DNA of 64,000 nt. Source: Symbiodinium natans. Taxonomy: Eukaryota > Sar > Dinophyceae > Suessiales > Symbiodiniaceae. The position numbers were made by a program, and so were the translations under genes. The notes below the pieces were generated by a model, which was given only the letters and a program-made list of their open reading frames with translations, was not told the DNA's origin and made no database searches. The stretch is taken from assembly GCA_905221605.1 (NCBI GenBank), contig CAJNDS010000646.1:835730-899729 (forward strand), read 5' to 3'. Position 1 is the stretch's first letter, and every line of letters starts with the position of its first letter. Below, one piece after another: positions 30,821-41,648 of this stretch.

Positions 30821-31002
30821 GTTTGAGGATTTTAGGTTGAGGGTTTGGGGGTTTAGGGTTTAGGGGTTTAGGATGCTTCATGGTTTGGGCGTTTGGGGAT
30901 TTAGGAGTTTGGGGGTTTAGGTTGAGGATTCAGTTGTCTTTTTTGCTCCCCGGGTTTGGGGGTGTAGTGTTTAGAATGGGTGGCGAAGGGTTTAGGGTTT
31001 AG

Positions 31003-31037
31003 GTGCGAGCCTCCGCCCGGAGGTGGTCCATCTGCAG
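31003..31037 (+). CDS. Candidate short exon
   Basis: Lies between TTTAG|G and CTGCAG|GTGACG. The 35-bp frame reads ASLRPEVVHLQ. Both boundaries are canonical. Confidence 0.45.
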
Positions 31038-31504
31038 GTGACGTAGATTGAATGGACGAAAAAACTCTGAGCAGCTGCTTAGGGGTGTTGGATATCCCGA
31101 TAACCCTAAACCCCAGACCCTAAACCCCAGACCCTAAACCCTAAACTGCCCTGAACCCTCAACCCTGAACCCTCAACCCTGACTCTCAGCCCTCAACCCT
31201 CAAGCCTGACACCTCAACTCCTACCTCAACCCCCAGCCTCAACCTCACGCCCAAAATCAACCTTTAGCGTTTAGTGCTTTTGGGTTTATGGTTAAAGTTT
31301 AGGGTACTTCTGCGGTTGGGTAGAACATCTTTTGACCCCAAACCGGTGACATCCGATGAACTCTGGGGGGGGGGGATCTTGTTATCTCTATTTTCATGGT
31401 TTTTTTCCAGGGGGAGGGGTTAGGGTTAGTTAAGGTTTCAGGGTTTAGGTTTAATTGAGCTTAATTGGGGTTCTTGTTGTTGGCTTGAGGGTTTTTTGGG
31501 GCCC

Positions 31505-32229
31505 TCACCCTGGGCATGAAGGCCACCTCCAGGGAGAACGGTCTCTGGGCGTTGGAAGGTCGGGGGGGCAGCAGAGGCCTCATTGCGCTGTTTCAGGCCA
31601 GGCACCACATCCTCAGCCACTTCATCGACCAGAGCCATGAAGTGCAGCTTGGACTGCCTCCAGGGAGCTGTCCAAGCTGAAGACGCACGAGGACTACTTG
31701 AAGCTTTGCGGGGCCGGCTTCGAGGACAAGAGCTGGCTGGGGGCGTGTGACGAAGGAACCCGTGCAGCCGTGCAATTCTTGTCCATCGTCTACTTGGATT
31801 CTCAGGATTCTGCGTTGAGGTCCTCCTTGAAGACCTCGGCAGAGCAGATTTTAACTGACAGCCCCTGCCAGGAGCTCCTCACGAAGATGGGGAAACCATG
31901 AATCCGACAGCACACCAGAAAATCCACGCCTGTGCTCGAGCCTGTCACCAGCGACATCATTGTCGACAACGACGAGGGCCCGCAGGATAAATTGAGCGAC
32001 GTCATGTCCGGCCAAGCGCGCGGAGCAGAAAGACAAGCTCCAAGACTGGCTGCGACACTGCGCCGAACCCGTAGATTCCTTCTGCAAGCTCCTGGTCATC
32101 GGCAGCTCCTACAACAAGACTGCAGACAGCTTGGATCCCTCTATCTTGGCGCACAGCCATGTCCCTTATGCGTGTGCTGATGCCCTTTCTTCTTGCAAGT
32201 GCGCGGGCGATGCATCCAGTCCGCCGTGA
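31505..32229 (+). pseudogene. Intronless coding remnant (processed pseudogene)
   Basis: A 725-bp repeat-free segment with three coding-like stretches: MKATSRENGLWALEGRGG to FIDQSHEVQLG; then KLKTHEDYLKLCGAGFEDKS to an in-frame TGA at 31,899, continuing with VLEPVTSDIIVDNDEGPQDK; then RAEQKDKLQDWLRHCAEPVD to a terminal TGA. At least two frameshifts and one stop break it. Lack of repeat-filled introns suggests retroposition of an mRNA. Family not recognised. Confidence 0.6.
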
Positions 32230-32464
32230 ATCCTACTAGGCTTTCCTGGTTTTTGTTTTTCTGTCAAAGACGACAGGTTTTGAGCCATGTTTCGTTCTGA
32301 GCCGAAGACCTATCCTTGGTTGACGACTTTGTTCATGCTGGATCGGGGCACGGAAACATGTTTTTCATTCACCTCAAGTCACAGCCTACGCATGACTTGC
32401 TGAGCATTCCCTCATTTCCGACGGAGCACCAGCCAGTACACCATAAGCTTCTCTGCACCCGAAG

Positions 32465-33290
32465 CCCATAAAGCCCTCGTAAACCCTAAGCCCTAAACCC
32501 TAAACTCCCTGACCCCTGAACTCCGTAAGCCCTAAACTCCCTAAACCCAAAGCTCCCCTAAACCCTAAAAACCCTAAACACCCTAAACACCTAAGTCCTA
32601 AACTCCCGTAAACTGCCTAAACTCCCTTAACTCCCTTAACTCCCTAAGCCCTTAAACCCCAAGCCCTAAACTCCCTAAGCCCCAAGCCCCAAAGTCCGTA
32701 AACCCTAAGCCCCAAACTTCCTAAGCCCTAAACTCCTTAAACCCTAAACTCCTTAAACCGTAAGCCCTAGGCCGCTAAACCCTAAACTCCCTAAGCCCAA
32801 ACTCCCCTTACCGTAAACTCCCTAACTCCCTAAACTCCCTAAACTCCCTAAACCCTAAACTCCCTAAGCCTTTAACCCTAAACCCTAAGCCCGAAACTCC
32901 CTAAGCCCCAACACTCCCTAAACCCTAAGCCCCTAAACCCGATGCTTCAAACTCCCTAAACTCGCGGGACCCAAAACTCCCTAAACGCGTAACCCTCAGC
33001 CCTAAACTCCGTAAACCCTAAACTCCCTAAACCCTAAACTCCGTAAACCCGAAGCCCCAAACTTCCTAAGCCCTTAACGCTAAACCGCAAGCCCTAAACT
33101 CCCTAAGCCCAAGCCCCAAACTCCCTAAGCCCTAAGCCTTTAAGCCCTAAGCCCCAAACTCCCTAAGCCCTAAACGCTCTAAGCCCTAAACCCTAAACGC
33201 TAAGCCTTAAACTCCGTAGGCCCTAACCCCTAAACTCATAAGCCCCAAGCCCTAAGCCCTAAAACTCCCTAAGCCGCCCCAAGCCCCAAG
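32465..33290 (-). repeat. Degenerate CTCCCTAAAC/CCCTAAGCC satellite
   Basis: About 825 bp of a variant C-rich repeat in which CTCCCTAAA alternates with CCCTAAGCC. Orientation is constant, and it ends at an island around 33,300-33,360. Confidence 0.9.
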
Positions 33291-33639
33291 GAACTTTCAG
33301 TACCTTCAGCTCCTCTCGATTGCCGCCGCCCGAGAGGGCGAAGCTGGAGTGGCGGTTCTAGGATTCGCGATGGGTTTTTAGGGTTTGGGGCCTTTAGGTC
33401 CTTCAGGGTTTAGGGGACCCTTCAAACCCTAAACCCCTGAACGCTACTACACGTGGCCTAGGTTTAGGCTTCAAGAAGATAGCAGAGTCCCTAAACCCTA
33501 AATGGAGGCTGTTCTGATTTATGGTCCCTGTTGCGATCCTGATTTCTAATAAGTTCCGTTTTAATAAGTCTCAGAAGCAATTCCAACCTCTAACCCCAAG
33601 CCCTAAACCAAACCCGAATTGCCCATTGGGGAGGCATGG

Positions 33640-33945
33640 CATGCAGGGGTATGCAGGCAGAGTGCATGCGCCCCGGTCCACAGCGCCAAATCCGGCATGC
33701 AGGTTGGCATGCAGAGGCAGAGTGCATGCACCCCCGGTCCGCAGCTTCAAATGGGTTATGCAGGGGGCATGCGCCGCAGCGCCACATGGGTCATGCCCGG
33801 GCATGCGGGGGACCTGGGGCGTGCAGGCCAGCATGCAGGGGGCACGCAGGGTGCACGCAGAGTGCATGCGTTCGCGGTCCGCAGCAGCAAAAAGGGGGCA
33901 TGCAGAGTAAGTTTCCCCGGTCCGCAGCGCCACATGGGTCATGTG
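33640..33945 (+). repeat. GCATGC-rich minisatellite
   Basis: Irregular units of about 65 bp containing GGCATGCAGG, AGAGTGCATGC, CGGTCCGCAGC and CACATGGGTCATG. Frames on both strands are open through it and encode Cys/His/Met-rich repeats, but these look repeat-driven. Confidence 0.75.
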
Positions 33946-34263
33946 CCGGGGTACACAGGGTGCCTTGGAGCTTCTAAATGGCTGCTGAGCGGACTTCTAG
34001 CTGGCTGCTGCTTCAAAAAGCTTCGGCTTTGCAACGTCCGGCTCTGTATTTTAGGTCTCGGTTGTAGGGGTTTGTTGCCCCCAAGCTATCTGGGCTCTTC
34101 ACCAGTATAGGTTTATCCGCAGAATGTCACAAGCAGGAGGCTGTCGAACAGAAGCCCAAGAGTGGGGGGGTGCCCCCTCATCTCCCACCTCCCCCCCAAA
34201 AAGCAAAGCGTACCCGCGACATCTGGACCGGACCCCCCGAATCCCTAACCCCCCAAACCCCTA

Positions 34264-34378
34264 CTGACCTAGCCAATAGTTGAACTTCAAACTATTTGGG
34301 TTTCCTTTGTGGGTAAGATAAAGCGAAAACCTTTTTTCCCATGGTTATTGGAGAAGCAAGCAGCATGAGCACAGCACC
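34264..34378 (+). repeat. Dispersed repeat R1, copy 1
   Basis: Shares AGTTGAACTTCAAACTATTT then GGGTTTCCTTTGTGGG with 36,935-37,075, and both are followed about 30 bp later by GCATGAGCACAGCA or GCATGAGCACGGCA. Confidence 0.6.
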
Positions 34379-34416
34379 CTCAACCCTAAACCTTAAACCC
34401 TAAACCCTAAAAGCAG

Positions 34417-34501
34417 GTCTCCCTCTTCGAAGTCCGCTGGCCGAACATCCTGGCAGAAATCTGGGCCTTGGTCCGGGCCATCACCATGGACTCCTGGCCT
34501 T
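34417..34501 (+). CDS. Candidate internal exon
   Basis: Starts after AAGCAG|G in phase 0 and reads VSLFEVRWPNILAEIWALVR then AITMDSWP. It ends at GTTAGGGTTTAGGG. CCCTAAA x2 upstream. Confidence 0.6.
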
Positions 34502-34506
34502 GTTAG

Positions 34507-34670
34507 GGTTTAGGGTTTAGAGGGTTTAGAGGGTTTAGAGTGTTTAGAGGGTTTAGAGGGTTTAGAGGGTTTAGAGGGTTTAGAGGGTTTAGAGGGTTTA
34601 GAGGGTTTAGAGGGTTTAGAGGGTTTAGAGGGTTTAGAGGGTTTAGAGGGTTTAGAGGGTTTAGGGTTTA
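34507..34670 (+). repeat. GGGTTTAGA nine-base variant array
   Basis: About 17 units of GGGTTTAGA instead of GGGTTTA, starting directly behind the exon ending at 34,501. Confidence 0.95.
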
Positions 34671-35202
34671 GGGGGTTTGGGGCAAGGCTTTCCGGCCCAG
34701 GTAGTCGGGCTTCGTCAAAAGGGCTTAATTATGGGGTTCAAGGGTTTCAGGGTTTTGGGCTTAACAGGCTTTTGAGATTACAGTAGAGGGTACAAGAGTT
34801 GCAAGTACCCATTGTGGCAATGGCTCCTATACAGGAACAACCTAAATGTTTCCAGGGTTTTGGCTTAGGCTTTGAGGTTTAGGGTGCACAGAGTGGATGT
34901 TTAGAGGATTCAAGGGCTTATGGTGTAGAGCTTTGGGCGGGGGCTATCCAGGCTTTAAGGGGCTAAAGGTTTTTGAGTGGCACTGCCGATTCCTCCAACA
35001 GTCCGTTCACTGGCACAGCGAATCTTAAACCCCTAAACCCTAAAAACAAGGGTTTACGGATTTTGAGTGATCAGCCGGTTCCTCCAACAGAATGTACACA
35101 GCGAGCCCCAAGCCGCAAACAAAAAACAAGTCTAGAGTTAAGCCCCCTAAACCCTAGACCCTAGACCCTAAACCCGAAGCCCTAAGCCCTAAACCCTAAA
35201 CC

Positions 35203-35451
35203 CTAAACAAAAAGAGGTTCAAGCGTGCCACCTGGCGATCCGAGGGGTTTAGGGGTTTGGGGGTTTCTGCTGCAAGATGTCATCGGACGTCCCATGCGAG
35301 AAGAACGCAATACATCCTTAGCGAAGAAGTTAATTATCAATTGACTGCAGAAGACTAAGACATCACCGCCTTCGCTGTCTGTGGCGTTGGCAGTATAAAT
35401 TCCACACAACTTGTGGATCCGCAACCGGTAAAGGGCAACTTTGAAAGACAT
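35203..35451 (-). other. Unidentified open frame
   Basis: 82 codons on the minus strand; the central part (KLCGIYTANATDSEGGDVLV then FCSQLIINFFAKDV) looks protein-like. The plus strand of the same stretch has several stops. No family recognised; no splice context identified. Confidence 0.3.
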
Positions 35452-35825
35452 TAGCTAGTACGGGCGTTTAACGACTAAGTATGACTAAGTCGTACTTGTC
35501 ATTCGGGTTTAGGGGTTTGGGGGTTTCAGGGATTATCAGGTTTAGGTGTTATATAGCGGTTTAGGGTTTAGGGAAGAGCCCAAACCGCGAGCCACAGCAT
35601 TCACCCAGTGGCGGTGTGCCTTCTTCGTTTTGTTTGTGCCTTAACACTCAACTCAAGAGAACTTGAGAGGACTGCGGACGGCGTTTTCCTTAGTTTTCTT
35701 GCAATCTTTAACGCATTTTAGCTCTATAGGATTTCTGGCTCTGTAGGATTTCTAGTTTTTCGCTTTAAACAAATCACTTTTCGTTTTGGGGGGGGGGTTC
35801 AACTCAAGCTGCTGCACGGGTTTGC

Positions 35826-36005
35826 GTGTTTCGGGTCCAGAATGCCAAGCAGCCTCGCCGCGGCAATGGTCATGATTTTGGCCGCTGCATGAGTGGCCTT
35901 CTAGCTTTAGATGAGGCGCTTGCACATGAGGTTGGCGGGTCCAGAATGCAAACGAACCGCACTGTGACAAACATCAAGCTTCTTGCCGCGGCCCGCGGCA
36001 TGACC
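35826..36005 (+). CDS. Coding-like island
   Basis: Frame contains NGHDFGRCMSGLLALDEALA then HEVGGSRMQTNRTVTNIKLL and ends in CCCTAAA repeat. GGCGGGTCCAGAATGC-like sequence occurs twice (about 35,834 and 35,935). Upstream 35,580-35,820 is repeat-free but has no clear frame. Confidence 0.4.
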
Positions 36006-36084
36006 CCTAAACCCTAAACCCTAAACCGAAAAGCGGTTTCGAGGTCTTTTAGGGGCCTCGCAGTGCCTCAGAATTTCCTCGTAA

Positions 36085-36260
36085 GCCCTTCCATGAGGAA
36101 TAGACGCTACACTAGATTAGGATCCTTATTCAGATGTTAGGAATATCTACTAGAATCCTTACTCTGTTTTATGGACTTTTCTGTAAACTCTATTAAGATC
36201 CATATTCTGATTGTGAGGTATTTTCCTGAATTAAGTGGCTTTGGGTCCCCTGGGCACTCC
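36085..36260. other. AT-rich remnant
   Basis: Repeat-free, AT-rich, with several GGAT/ATCC-containing inverted pieces and CCTGAATTAAGTGG, similar to CCTGAATTAAGGGG at about 8,020. Possibly an old hairpin element. Confidence 0.4.
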
Positions 36261-36360
36261 TAGAATCGAGACCTTTTCAGCGAACTGTCGGGTACGCCTT
36301 TAGGGTCTAGGGTTTAGGGTTCTACAGCCTAAACCCCTCAACCAGGGTTGAAGCCGTAAG

Positions 36361-36440
36361 GACATCATGACGTTCCCTAGCCTCGGCTGCCTCATGCCTA
36401 CACCTTCTGCATTCGTGGCTGCTGGGCCGCCCTCGATTGC
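36361..36440 (+). CDS. Candidate internal exon
   Basis: Starts after CGTAAG|G and reads DIMTFPSLGCLMPTPSAFVA then AGPPSIAK. It runs into C-rich repeat, so the 3' limit is uncertain. Confidence 0.45.
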
Positions 36441-36891
36441 CAAACCCTCAAACCCTCAACCCCTAACTTCCCTAGACCCCTAGACCCCTGGAACCCAAAT
36501 TAAAACACCCTGGAACCCTACCTCTTAAAACCTAGAATCCGAAACCTGTGGCCTTGAACAGCAGTTTTGGTTTTCTAGTGTGGCGGTTTAGTTTGAACGG
36601 CTTCATCAGGGCCCTGCTATAGTTTAGGCTTCTGAAGGGTTTTGGCATCCTCTGGGGAAGGGTTTAGGAAGGGTTGGGGTTGAGAGCTTCAGGTTTTAAG
36701 GCTTTTTTAGGCTTGACAAGTTAGGGTTTCAGGATTTCGGCCTTTCAGGCTTTTGGGGACCTGTGTGGTCTTAGGGTTTATATACTTCGAGGGCTTCAGG
36801 ATTTTGGGGGCGGGCGGCTAGGGTTTGAAAACATGTTTAGTTCTTGAGGGGGTTTTTTTTGGCTTCAGGGTTTAGGGTTGAGAGGGTTCAG

Positions 36892-36950
36892 CGCTGCAGT
36901 TGCAGAGTGCCACGCTGAACATAGCCTTGCTGATCCCAAAGTTGAACTTT
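36892..36950 (+). CDS. Candidate internal or terminal exon
   Basis: Starts after GGTTCAG and reads AAVAECHAEHSLADPKVEL followed by TAA. Its end overlaps repeat R1, so either the stop belongs to the repeat or this is a terminal exon. Confidence 0.4.
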
Positions 36951-37075
36951 AAACTTTGTGGGTTTCATTGTTTTGTGGGAATAGTACAGTTGAACCTTGT
37001 TCCCTCGATACCCTAATCCCTAAACCCTAAACCCGAAACAAAAAAGAAGAAAGAGCCGCATGAGCACGGCATGGA
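36935..37075 (+). repeat. Dispersed repeat R1, copy 2
   Basis: Contains AAGTTGAACTTTAAACTTTG then TGGGTTTCATTGTTTTGTGGG and, after a telomere-like insertion, GCCGCATGAGCACGGCA. Compare with 34,264-34,378. Confidence 0.6.
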
Positions 37076-37691
37076 AGGCACTGAGAGGTTGTAAATTCCT
37101 CAAGCCCTGAGGCCCGCAAACCCCTAGAACCCTAGATCCCTAATTTAGGGTTAGGGTTTAGGGTTTAGGGTAGAACCCTAACACCCCAACACCTTCAACC
37201 ATCCAAGATTGATCCAGCCAAGGAGATGTTGGTGAGATATCTGGTGCCAGTGGCGGCCTGACTGCAGCAAGACCACTCAGCCCTAAACCCTGCACCCCTA
37301 AGCCCTAAACAGACCCTAAGCCCTAAAGCATGAACCCTACACCCTCTAAGCCCTAAACCCTGCACCCCCAAGCCCTCAACTCTACACCCCTGAACCCTAA
37401 ACCCTAAACCCTTAAACCCCACATCCTTAAACCCTGCATCCCGGGCCCTTAAACTTTCAGCCTGGCATCCTCAACCCCCGAAATCTTTGAGGGTTTAGGG
37501 TTTAGGGTTCAGGGTTTAGGGTTTAGGGCCTACCTTAGACTCCAACAGACCTTCAGTTCTAGAGCCCCCCCATAATATACAATTCCTATATGGCACCCTG
37601 AAAAATGAAGGCCTTTCGGGTCTAAGGTAAACCCCTAAAGCCTTAAGCCTCGTAACCTTGAAAACCTACACCCTAAGGCCCTTAACCCTAA

Positions 37692-37811
37692 AACGGTCTC
37701 AACGGCCGCCCTCTGACTCAAGGCTCTGGCTGCTTTGACCGTTTGCTCCTGGGGGCTGCTCAAGCTTCTTCAGAAGTGCTTGCAGCTTGTCTGCTGGAGG
37801 AGCCCTGGAGG
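37692..37811 (+). CDS. Candidate exon, 40 codons
   Basis: Open frame NGLNGRPLTQGSGCFDRLLL then GAAQASSEVLAACLLEEPW, ending GGAGG|GTTTGGG. C-rich repeat precedes. Likely helical second half. Confidence 0.55.
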
Positions 37812-37889
37812 GTTTGGGCTAGAGTCCCCTTGGGTTTTTGTAACAAAGATCTTATAAAACCCAAAGGAAAATATTGTTTTTTATTAAGG

Positions 37890-37911
37890 GCCAGGGGGGG
37901 GGGGGGGGGGG
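37890..37911 (+). repeat. Poly-G tract
   Basis: About 19 consecutive G, able in principle to form G-quadruplexes. Confidence 0.9.
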
Positions 37912-37981
37912 TACAGTAGGAGCTTTGGGGGTTTAGGGGTGTAGGGTTTAGGGTTTAGCCTTTATTGGAGGCCTCGGGCAG

Positions 37982-38065
37982 CATGTGACTTGGAAGGATT
38001 GCTAACAAAATCGAAATTCCCCAAGTTCTCAGACTTCGTGCTTCTTGTTTTCAAGGCGAATCAAG
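37982..38065 (+). CDS. Candidate internal exon
   Basis: Starts after GGCAG and reads CDLEGLLTKSKFPKFSDFVL then LVFKANQ, ending CAAG|GTTTGC. Basic and hydrophobic, soluble-looking. Confidence 0.55.
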
Positions 38066-38189
38066 GTTTGCTGTGAACCTGGGCGGCACGGCGAGTTTTT
38101 GGGGATATGACTGCAAACCATACAGATCACCTACCCTGAAAACTATGAATCCGAAATCCCTAAACCCTACTTGCCCCCCTGCCCGCCCA

Positions 38190-38395
38190 AAGAAATACTA
38201 ATAGCAATAAGAATAAGAATCATAAGAATGATAAGAACAAGAATAAGAACAATAATATGAAGAAGAATAAAATGAAAATAAATAATAGTAACGATAATTC
38301 GAACAAGAATAAGAGTCATATTAAGAAGAATCAGAACAAGAATAAGCATAATCAAACAATAATAGTAATCAGAAGAAGAAGAAGAGGAAAGCAAA
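38190..38395 (+). repeat. Degenerate AAT/AAG purine-rich tract
   Basis: About 200 bp of AATAAG, AAC and AAG triplet-like sequence. It gives Asn/Lys-rich or Ile/Leu-rich translations by strand. Confidence 0.85.
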
Positions 38396-38412
38396 TTCAT
38401 TTTCAAAAACGG

Positions 38413-38508
38413 AAGCATGAGGCAGCCTTTGCCGGGAAGCTGTGTCACAGCGCTGCGGGCGAAGGTGGCCGTATCTGGTTCTCACGTGCCGGCGTTGCAA
38501 GAGGGAGG
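38413..38508 (+). CDS. Candidate internal exon
   Basis: Frame KHEAAFAGKLCHSAAGEGGR then IWFSRAGVARG, ending GGGAG|GGTCCAGG. The same frame is open back through the purine-rich tract, so the acceptor is uncertain. Confidence 0.5.
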
Positions 38509-39221
38509 GTCCAGGTTTCAGGGTTGAGGGTTTAGCGTTTGGGGTTTAGGGTTTGGGCTTTGGGGTGTTGGGTTTGGGGTTTAGGATTTTGCGTTTAGGA
38601 TTTAGCGTTTAGGGTTTGGGGTTTAAGGTTTATTTTCTTAGGGTTCAGGGTATAGGGTTTAGGGTTACTTCGAGATTTTCGATTTTCTGTGTGGGGATGG
38701 CTTTGCTGCTAATTTCTCTTTCTCGAGGCTTGGGGGGTTGGAGGGTTCTAGGCCTGTCTGTGCTTTGTTCCCTTAGTGTTTATCGTTTCTTTCGTGCTGA
38801 AAGGGCATGTCGAGCTGAGACTGTCTTGCACAATCCAAACCCTAAACCCTGACCCTAAACCCTAGCCCTAAACCCTAAAACCTAAACCCTACTGTCGTTC
38901 TCAATGATTTTGAAGAGTTGCACTCTGGGCTGTCTTTAGGTGTGCAGGGTTGCTTTGAGGTTGAGGGTGGGGGGTTTAGGGATTTGGAAGTTCAGGGTTT
39001 GCAGGTTCAGGGGTACTGTGGGACGAAAGCGCCAATATCACAAACCTCATAAATCGATCTCTCACATTCCTAGGCCCCTAAACCTAAACCCCCCACCCCC
39101 CCCGCTACTCCGGCCGCCCAAGTTTCGCCCCGCCCTAATCAAGCTGAGCCTCTAAACCCGAAACCCTAACCCTTAAACCCCTAAACCCTAAGCCCTAAAC
39201 CCCACTGAGTATCACTAACAG

Positions 39222-39280
39222 GTGCTGGAGCTGCTAATGCTGGCAGGCCGTGGCCCCTCTGTGATGCTGTACGTTGCAGG
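39222..39280 (+). CDS. Candidate internal exon
   Basis: AACAG|G acceptor, phase 0, reading VLELLMLAGRGPSVMLYVA and ending CAGG|GTGAAGG. CCCTAAA upstream, TTTAGGG-like downstream. Confidence 0.6.
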
Positions 39281-39629
39281 GTGAAGGTTTAGGGCTTAGG
39301 ATTCCCTACATCCTAAACCCTAAAACCTGGACACTGCTTAGCGATTAGGATTCCCGTGGGTTGAGGGACGAGGGTTGCAAGGTTGCGGGTTTAAGGTTGA
39401 GGGCTGGGTTCCTTGGGGACTACATGAATTTTAACAGGGTCTAGGGTGCAGGGTTTAGCTTTCCATACTTTATGGCATGATAGTGGTATGGGGTCTATGA
39501 TCCGAATTTTAGGGTTAATTTAGTCCCCAAGGTTATGGTTGGAAAGGTCTGCAGGCCCAAACTAAACCCTAAACCGTGCTTCTTGACATTGAGCTCCGGA
39601 GACAGGACATGGATACTTCGCTTTTTTAT

Positions 39630-39750
39630 TACCTGGACCCTTAAAGTTGTAGTTCTTTTGTTTTGGGGGGGGGACCTAACTTTATGTAATTGTACACTGA
39701 CATAAGAAAAACCAGTAGCCAAAACAAGAACTACAAATAGGGTCCGGGTA
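39630..39750. mobile_element. MITE-like hairpin, family B copy 3
   Basis: Ends TACCTGGACCCTTAAAGTTG and ATAGGGTCCGGGTA; inner arms GTAGTTCTTTTG and CAAGAACTAC pair. The best-preserved copy of the family. Confidence 0.75.
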
Positions 39751-39945
39751 CTGTCCTCGACCCGAAACTCTCAACTCTAAAACCAGTCAGGCGATGCCGA
39801 CAACGAAGGCTTTGGGTTTAGGTTTTACTGTTTAGGGTTATGTACTCCCCCTTTTAAGCTAGAACGCCCAGTATCAGGAGGATATCAACCCAACTCAACC
39901 AAAAAAGGGATCCCTGAACCCAAACCCTCCACCCTTTTCCGTGGT

Positions 39946-40055
39946 TGCTTGGAGGTTCAGGGTACTCATAACCCCAATTATAACTGTACTTATAAGCCCC
40001 CTAAGTCCCCGAAGTAGGTTACAAGTAGACTTTAAGTGCCCATGAACCTCCAAGT
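39946..40055. mobile_element. MITE-like hairpin, family A copy 2
   Basis: GCTTGGAGGTTCAGGGTACT at the left, CCCATGAACCTCCAAGT at the right, with CCCCAATTATAACTGTACTT and CCCCCTAAGTCCCC inside. Confidence 0.75.
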
Positions 40056-40084
40056 TCTGGAGAACCTAGCAGGGTTTGTTGGGG

Positions 40085-40178
40085 TTGGAGCTCGCGCAGT
40101 GCAGGCTGCCTTTTCTTCTCGGTGCTGGTCAGGAGCCGAAGTTTCACCAGTGGTACCCCTTGGTCCTTGAGATCGAGG
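40085..40178 (+). CDS. Candidate internal exon
   Basis: Frame LELAQCRLPFLLGAGQEPKF then HQWYPLVLEIEG, ending GAGG|GTTTAGGG x3. A second frame is open for most of the length. The chosen frame has the better composition. Confidence 0.5.
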
Positions 40179-40333
40179 GTTTAGGGTTTAGGGTTTAGGC
40201 TATGGGATTTAGGGTTGAGTGTTGGGGCTCAGAGTTCGGATTAAGGTTTGTGATTTCGGTCTCTAGGTCGTTGTTTGAGGTCGAACGCCCTTTCTAACCC
40301 TTAAGCCTTGATAGCTTTAAACGGCCCAATGCC

Positions 40334-40446
40334 CCAAACCCTAAACCCTAAACCCTAAACCCTAAACCCTAAACCCTAAACCCTAAACCCTAAACCCTAA
40401 ACCCTAAACCCTAAACCCTAAACCCTAAACCCTAAACCCTAAACCC
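40334..40446 (-). repeat. Perfect CCCTAAA array
   Basis: About 16 perfect units in the C-rich orientation, followed within 20 bp by GTGTTTCAG, an acceptor-like sequence. Confidence 0.98.
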
Positions 40447-40466
40447 CAACCCTGTTTGTGTTTCAG

Positions 40467-40495
40467 TGTTGTTGCTGCTGTCCCTTGGAGCTGTA
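40467..40495 (+). CDS. Candidate short exon
   Basis: 29 bp between GTGTTTCAG and GTAACC. One frame reads VLLLLSLGAV. GTAACC is the donor also seen at 836 and 15,964. Confidence 0.35.
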
Positions 40496-40637
40496 GTAAC
40501 CTCGGAGAGAAAAAGTTTAGGGACCCCTTTCGGGGGGAGTCCGCTCGGTTTCCCCTAGGGCCCTAACCCCTATACCCTGAACCCTGAACCCTAAACCCCA
40601 AACCAAACCCTCAGGTTTGGGGAACCCCCTTTGGGAG

Positions 40638-40723
40638 GAACGGCTTCATCCTTTTCACGTGCGCTCGGGGGCCGAACAACGTCTCCACCGCAACCCGGCC
40701 TGGCGAGTTCGGCATGTGGCGGG
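40638..40723 (+). CDS. Candidate internal exon
   Basis: GGGAG|G acceptor and reading NGFILFTCARGPNNVSTATR then PGEFGMWRG, ending GG|GTTTAGGG. Two other frames are also open; this one has the most protein-like composition. Confidence 0.5.
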
Positions 40724-41596
40724 GTTTAGGGTTTGGGGTCTAGGGTTTAGGGTTTATGGTTTATATTATAGGGTTTGGGGTTTAGAGATTGGGATTCTGG
40801 GTTTAGGGTTTCTTATAAGGTGTAGGGTTTGGGGTTTACAAGGTTTATAGGCTTTCTGGTTGGGGTTTTGGGTCCCCACTATAATAAGGCGTCACCTACT
40901 ATGTCGGGTACCCAAAAAGGGACCATGATTACGATGTAATCCCAGGTTCCAGTTTGGGGTTCAGAGGGATGAATGAGGGTTTCTTACAAGGCTTAGGGTT
41001 TGGGCTTACAGGGTTTATAGGGTGTCTGGTTAGGGTTTATAGGGTTCAGGGTTTGGGTACAAGTCTTGTAGGGTTTAGGGTCTATGGTTTAGGGCGCCCC
41101 TCCTTGATCGCCTAAGAACCTTCGGTACGCTTGCAAGGGCGTGAGTGAAAGAACCTTCGGAAAAGTAAGGTTCGGAATTCTTTAGGCATACCCTAAACCT
41201 AGACTCTAAACCCTAAACCCTGAACCCGAAACCTTGAACCCCGAACCCTGAATCCCAGACACCAACCTGGAACCTTGCACCCCAAAGCCTGACCCTAAAC
41301 CCTGAACCCGAAACAGTGAACCTTTTAGGGTTAAGGGTTTAGGGTTTAGGGAGCCTTCAATTCCCACCCAGGCCTGCTTAGGCCGCAGCCGGTGCAAGCC
41401 CCCTATCTCCCTTCTCTGACCCGCCTGTACTGTATATTGAGAAGCTTTAAACTTTAAGGCCCTTGGTAACTTTTTAGCTTTATTGCTTTTCTGGGGTATT
41501 GTTACGTTAAAAGGGATCTCCAAGTAATTCTGTTTTTTGCTTATCTTCTAAAGGGTTAGAGAAAACCCAACGATCTCGGCTTGGCGTTTTCTGCAG

Positions 41597-41648
41597 GCTA
41601 TCAGAGGGCTTTCCACCCGGTTCAGCAGATGCAAAACGTCAAATCTTG
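41597..41648 (+). CDS. Candidate internal exon
   Basis: CTGCAG|G acceptor, frame AIRGLSTRFSRCKTSNLG, ending before a G-run. The frame is open a little upstream as well. Confidence 0.4.

Noticed and set aside
33571-34110. Cys/His-rich frames on both strands as metal-binding proteins
   Set aside because: They come from the GCATGC-rich minisatellite and are open on both strands.
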